Positions 60,749 to 64,000 of a stretch of DNA of 64,000 bases are shown here, piece by piece. Both the position numbers and the translations under genes were made by a program. The stretch covers positions 2,125,501 to 2,189,500 of the forward strand of contig JACGZH010000003.1 of the NCBI GenBank assembly GCA_014706385.1. The letters are read 5' to 3'. The notes under the pieces are model-generated. The model worked only from the letters and a program-made list of their open reading frames with translations, was not told the DNA's origin and searched no databases. Position 1 is the first letter of the stretch. Each line of letters begins with the position of its first letter. This DNA is from Phaffia rhodozyma (taxonomy: Eukaryota > Basidiomycota > Tremellomycetes > Cystofilobasidiales > Mrakiaceae).

Positions 60749-61563
60749 GGTGCTTCGTTAGAGCGGCAGGAATAGGAAGAAAGACTGAGGAATAGAGAAA
60801 GAAACGATCGATGGATGGATGAGAGATGATGGTTGTATGAGAGATGATGGTCGTTGGATGGAAGAAACAGACGAAGAAGGAAAGGAATTTTTCCCTCTTT
60901 TGGGCGGCCCAAGCGCAGGCGTGTCACGCAAGGCACACAGGGCACACAGGCGTGACGGTGTGGGGCGACCGGCGGGGGATGGTTACAGTACCTGATGGTA
61001 ACAAATTGATGATCCACCGGTAACTATCCTCCGGTCAAATTCAGGGACACTTAAAGGGCCGCTCGAAAACTGTGCCTTGTGCCCTCTCATGAATTCAGCC
61101 CCTGACAATCTGTTTTCATCCACCGCCAAGGGCAAAGAGGATCTGCCCTGGGAAGACGAAGGGAAACACGACTAACGAGAGCTGATCGGAGAGAGCGAGA
61201 GCGCGCTGACCGGGAAACAGAGCTAACCAGACGAGTAACTCATCGGGCAAGAAGTGACTGACCAGAGCACCACACCGGATCGAGTCGGCTGACAAGCTCG
61301 ATGGACGACTGATCACAAAGAAGTTCCCAGAAAGAGGGGCCCAGAGGAAGAAGGGAGCCGTGTGGGAACGAAGAAACCAGCCGGGGCTGTTTTCCGTTTT
61401 CACTCTTGTTTCTCTCGTGGCTTCTTTCTTTCTCTTCGTCTTGCTTTGTTGGATTTTCGTTCGGTCCTGTTCCTCTCGTTCGTTTCTGGATCGTCACCGT
61501 CATACTCATACATAAACAAACTCACTCTTTCTTTCACAGACAAGCTCACACGACCACCACACG
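60749..61563. promoter_or_regulatory. Divergent promoter, CWC21 / chitin deacetylase-like gene
   Basis: 815 bp between divergent starts. The left third (60770-60880) has GATGGATGGATGAGAGATGATGG-like short repeats. At 60923-60956 GTCACGC and GCGTGAC form an inverted repeat around two direct GGCACACAG copies. A GCCAAG hexamer (PacC/Rim101-type core) lies at 61125-61130. A C/T-rich leader (61400-61540) precedes the deacetylase ATG. Regulatory roles are inferred only from these motifs. Confidence 0.5.
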
Positions 61564-63626
61564 ATGAAATCCCTCTTTCCTTCCCTTCTTCTTACGAGCT
61601 CACTATCGATCCTTCTGTCCTTTGTCGTCAACGCTCAGGACGACGGTGCGATCACCGCTGGTGCCGCCCCGGCGGAAGCCATCAAGGCCTACAGTTGTGA
61701 CCCAGCTAGCTGCAAACTACCGGATTGTGCTTGCGCCAGTACCAGCCCGCCAGGAGGCCTTCAACCGAAAGACACCCCGATGTTCATCGTCTTCACCGCT
61801 GATGACGCCCTACAGTCGTACACCATCGACGCCGTCAACTCGTTACTCCAGAAGAGGACAAACCCCAACGGTTGTTCTCCAAAAATGACCTGTGAGTGTT
61901 TTGTGCCTGAGTTTGTATCTGTATCTCAATCCGTGTTGACCCCCGTTGGTCTTTCCACTTTCGCCACTTCCCCACAAGACTACACCCAGATTTCGTATAC
62001 CAATTTTTCGATGGTCACCGAGTGGTATGGCCTCGGAAATGAAATCGCCGACCACACCATGACCCACATCGAACTCGCAGGAGCGGACGAGATCAATGGC
62101 AACCTCATCGCCCTTAATGCCCTCGCCGGCATCCCGCTTGCTGATATCAAAGGTTTCCGAGCGCCCTACTTGAACTATTCGGCCGGTCTTCTCAATCAAC
62201 TTGCCCAGTCTGGCTTCCTTTACGACTCGAGTGCCACCTCGAGCTCACCTGTCAGCGACCCGGACACTGACGCCTTTTGGCCATACACGCTCGATCACGG
62301 ACTTCTCAACGATTGCAATACGTTCGAGGATATCTGCTTCGGCAAGCCGCAACTCCCCGGCTTCTGGGAGATCCCGATGTATGCGCTCTTTGACAGTTCC
62401 GGTAACGCCAACAACATCCATCTCATGGTGGGTTCTCTCCTCTATTCAGGCTTTCTGTTGCGTCGGTTTCGGTCTCTATCGTGTGATACCCAAGGCTAAC
62501 CATACATTATTGACTTTCTCTACCTTCTTTGTGTGCTATCTCAGGACCCTTGGCTAGACAATTCGGATCCGGCATTCACCTTGAAGTTTATGAAAGAGAC
62601 CTTTACCGCGCACTACAATGGAAACCGTCAACCCTTTGGATTGTACACCCACCCGATCCATCTCTCGACTACCTATCCCGGTTTGAGCTCGCCTGCAGCT
62701 CTTGTCAGTATGATTAATGAGTTCCTTGACTGGGCTCAGGAGCAAGAGAACGGTAAGCAGTTTGCTCTTGGTTTCGTACTTCGATCAGCCTAAACTGAAC
62801 GAATTCTTTTTCTTTCTTTCTTTCTCTCTCCTCTCTCCCTCCGTCCTCCAGTTTGGATCGTGTCAAGTGAGCAGCTGCTCGCCTGGGTTCGGGATCCTAA
62901 GTCCATCACAGATCTTGGTCAGTCTGATGCGCTCAAGTGCCAGAACGTCACCTTGCCCGCAGGAACAAACATCTGTAACGGTCTTCCCGGTTACGACTCT
63001 TCGTACGTTCCTTTGTGTCTACTCTTCTGTCCCGCTTCCTTCATCAGCGCGCATCAATCTGACTCGTGAGAACATGACTCGATCATCGCCTTCTTCTCTC
63101 TTCCTCTTTTAGCCTGCTCGCCCGGTGCTCCTTCTCGGACTTTCCCTTCTCAACTTGCTACGGATGCCCAAAGAGTCAGCCCAGTGTGAGCGATCCGAAT
63201 CCAGAGCAGGTTCCTGTCGGAGGCTCTGGCCTTCGACACAGACTACCTTCCAACTGCTCGACCGCCTGTTGGGATCCGATCGGGAACACCTGCGTTTCTG
63301 GTTCGGACTGTCTCTTTGAGGATACTAGCCGACCTATTGGAGTAAGCTTCTGTTGACCTATCCCTCTCACGTTATCTCCATCTCATCTGATTGACACTAC
63401 CCGGCTCCCACTTCCTCTGACTTTCTAGCCGAACGGCAGCGAATTGACTGGCGGAGGAACCGACTCGCCCTCCTCCACTCTCGACTCTTCCGCTCCCGCG
63501 GCCACAGCAACAAAGATCTACGTCCCGTTCAGCAACAACGCCTCGCCCATCGCCAAGCTGTCTAACCAAAAATTCATAGTGGAAGTGCTGGTGGCTTTGA
63601 TTGGAGCCGTCACCACCTTCATGTAG
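61564..63626 (+). CDS. Chitin-deacetylase-like CE4 polysaccharide deacetylase, GPI-type
   Basis: This enzyme would convert chitin to chitosan at the cell surface. The signal peptide is MKSLFPSLLLTSSLSILLSF; a Cys-containing N-terminal stretch (CDPASCKLPDCACAS) follows. NodB motif 1 is MFIVFTADDALQSYTID, with Asp for catalysis and metal. The metal His pair is in EIADHTMTHIE, motif 3 is GFRAPYL, and a later His in GLYTHPIHL completes the site. The domain is of the CDA type seen in arthropods and some basidiomycetes, not the TFDDGP type. After it come a Cys-rich module (CSFSDFPFSTCYGCPKS; CSTACWDPIGNTC) and a Ser/Thr stretch with a hydrophobic C-terminus VEVLVALIGAVTTFM, typical of a GPI signal. 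An intron at 61892-61978 is stop-free and a multiple of three, so both spliced and unspliced messages would stay in frame; only the spliced form restores KMTYYTQISYTNFSMV. Confidence 0.88.
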
Positions 63627-64000
63627 ATCCATCTTTATCTTCCTCTTATTCATTTCTCATTCCCACAGGAAAGGTTTCTATACTTTACCTTAATCGAAAG
63701 CCACGGCTTTCTGTATGAGTCTTACCGAAAGGTAACGGACCTAATCGTTGTCCAACCCCCTCCTGTCATCCTTTTGTTGATTCATACATCTGCACTTCCA
63801 TTTCTTCATTTCTTCTCTTAGGACACATCTCCGTACCACATGCATCTTCTCTTCTACATCCTTCTTTTCTCTTTGTCTCTACAACAACCTCAGCCTCTCT
63901 GCTCTCTCTTTACACCTGTTGTTAAACATTATACACATACCTTGGTTCTATCCAAGAGAAGTCTGATCGCGAATATAGAAAGATTGCAAGGAGGTTACCA
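63627..64000. other. Downstream region of the chitin deacetylase-like gene
   Basis: 374 bp to the window edge. C/T-rich with a short imperfect inverted repeat (GGAAAGGTTTC ... CCGAAAGGTAACGG region, 63668-63740). No gene starts here; it should contain the 3' UTR. Confidence 0.4.

Noticed and set aside
1..64000. Transposons, CRISPR arrays, biosynthetic cluster or virus-derived genes
   Set aside because: No reverse transcriptase, transposase, integrase, capsid or tailoring-enzyme motifs, and no regular spaced repeats were seen on either strand.

Overview
The window looks like nuclear chromosomal DNA of a basidiomycete yeast or yeast-like fungus. Genes sit close together on both strands. They are interrupted by many short GT-AG introns, mostly about 50-100 nt, and pyrimidine-rich leaders precede many starts. 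The products are typical of Agaricomycotina, probably Tremellomycetes (Cystofilobasidiales such as Phaffia would fit). That placement is inferred from gene content and gene architecture, not from a database comparison. Almost all genes are conserved housekeeping genes. I see no transposon, CRISPR array, rRNA or convincing tRNA, and no dedicated accessory island.

Left part (1-20 kb), in order: the N-terminal part of a CorA-type Mg transporter (minus, running off the left edge); chorismate mutase (plus, divergent from it); the catalytic queuine tRNA-ribosyltransferase (minus); a PITH-domain protein (minus); a SelW/Rdx-like thioredoxin-fold protein (minus); a PYM-type Mago-Y14 binding protein with a very long C-terminal extension (plus); a polyQ three-LIM paxillin-like protein (plus); and a single-chain iron-sulfur L-serine dehydratase (plus).

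Middle part (20-45 kb): Elongator subunit Elp2, an unrecognised four-span membrane protein, and a polyQ forkhead transcription factor with an exceptionally long upstream region, all minus. Then come a CLPTM1-family membrane protein (minus), a two-RRM RNA-binding protein (plus) and a very large protein with two START-like lipid-binding regions and a C-terminal membrane anchor (plus).

Right part (45-64 kb): a SYLF/Ysc84 protein (minus), a small secreted protein (plus), Arp2 (minus), a serine-rich GPI-type cell-wall protein (plus), the CLASP microtubule factor (plus), the spliceosomal Cwc21/SRRM2-N protein (minus) and a GPI-type chitin-deacetylase-like CE4 enzyme (plus). Arp2 and the SYLF protein suggest cortical actin; the LIM protein, CLASP and wall proteins suggest polarity, cytokinesis and wall biology. 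The loci are independent transcription units, however, not an operon.

Coding spans run from start to stop codon and include introns. Exon joins were worked out by eye from splice signals, frame continuity and family similarity, so the interior joins of the most fragmented genes are approximate. The most interesting observations are architectural: an 11-nt microexon carrying the catalytic aspartate motif of queuine TGT, a 4-nt coding first exon in the Cwc21 gene, a stop-free 87-nt intron inside the CE4 catalytic domain, the long PYM extension, and a near-perfect 19-bp inverted repeat in the ARP2/wall-protein divergent promoter. I did not find strong evidence for a wholly new biological system.
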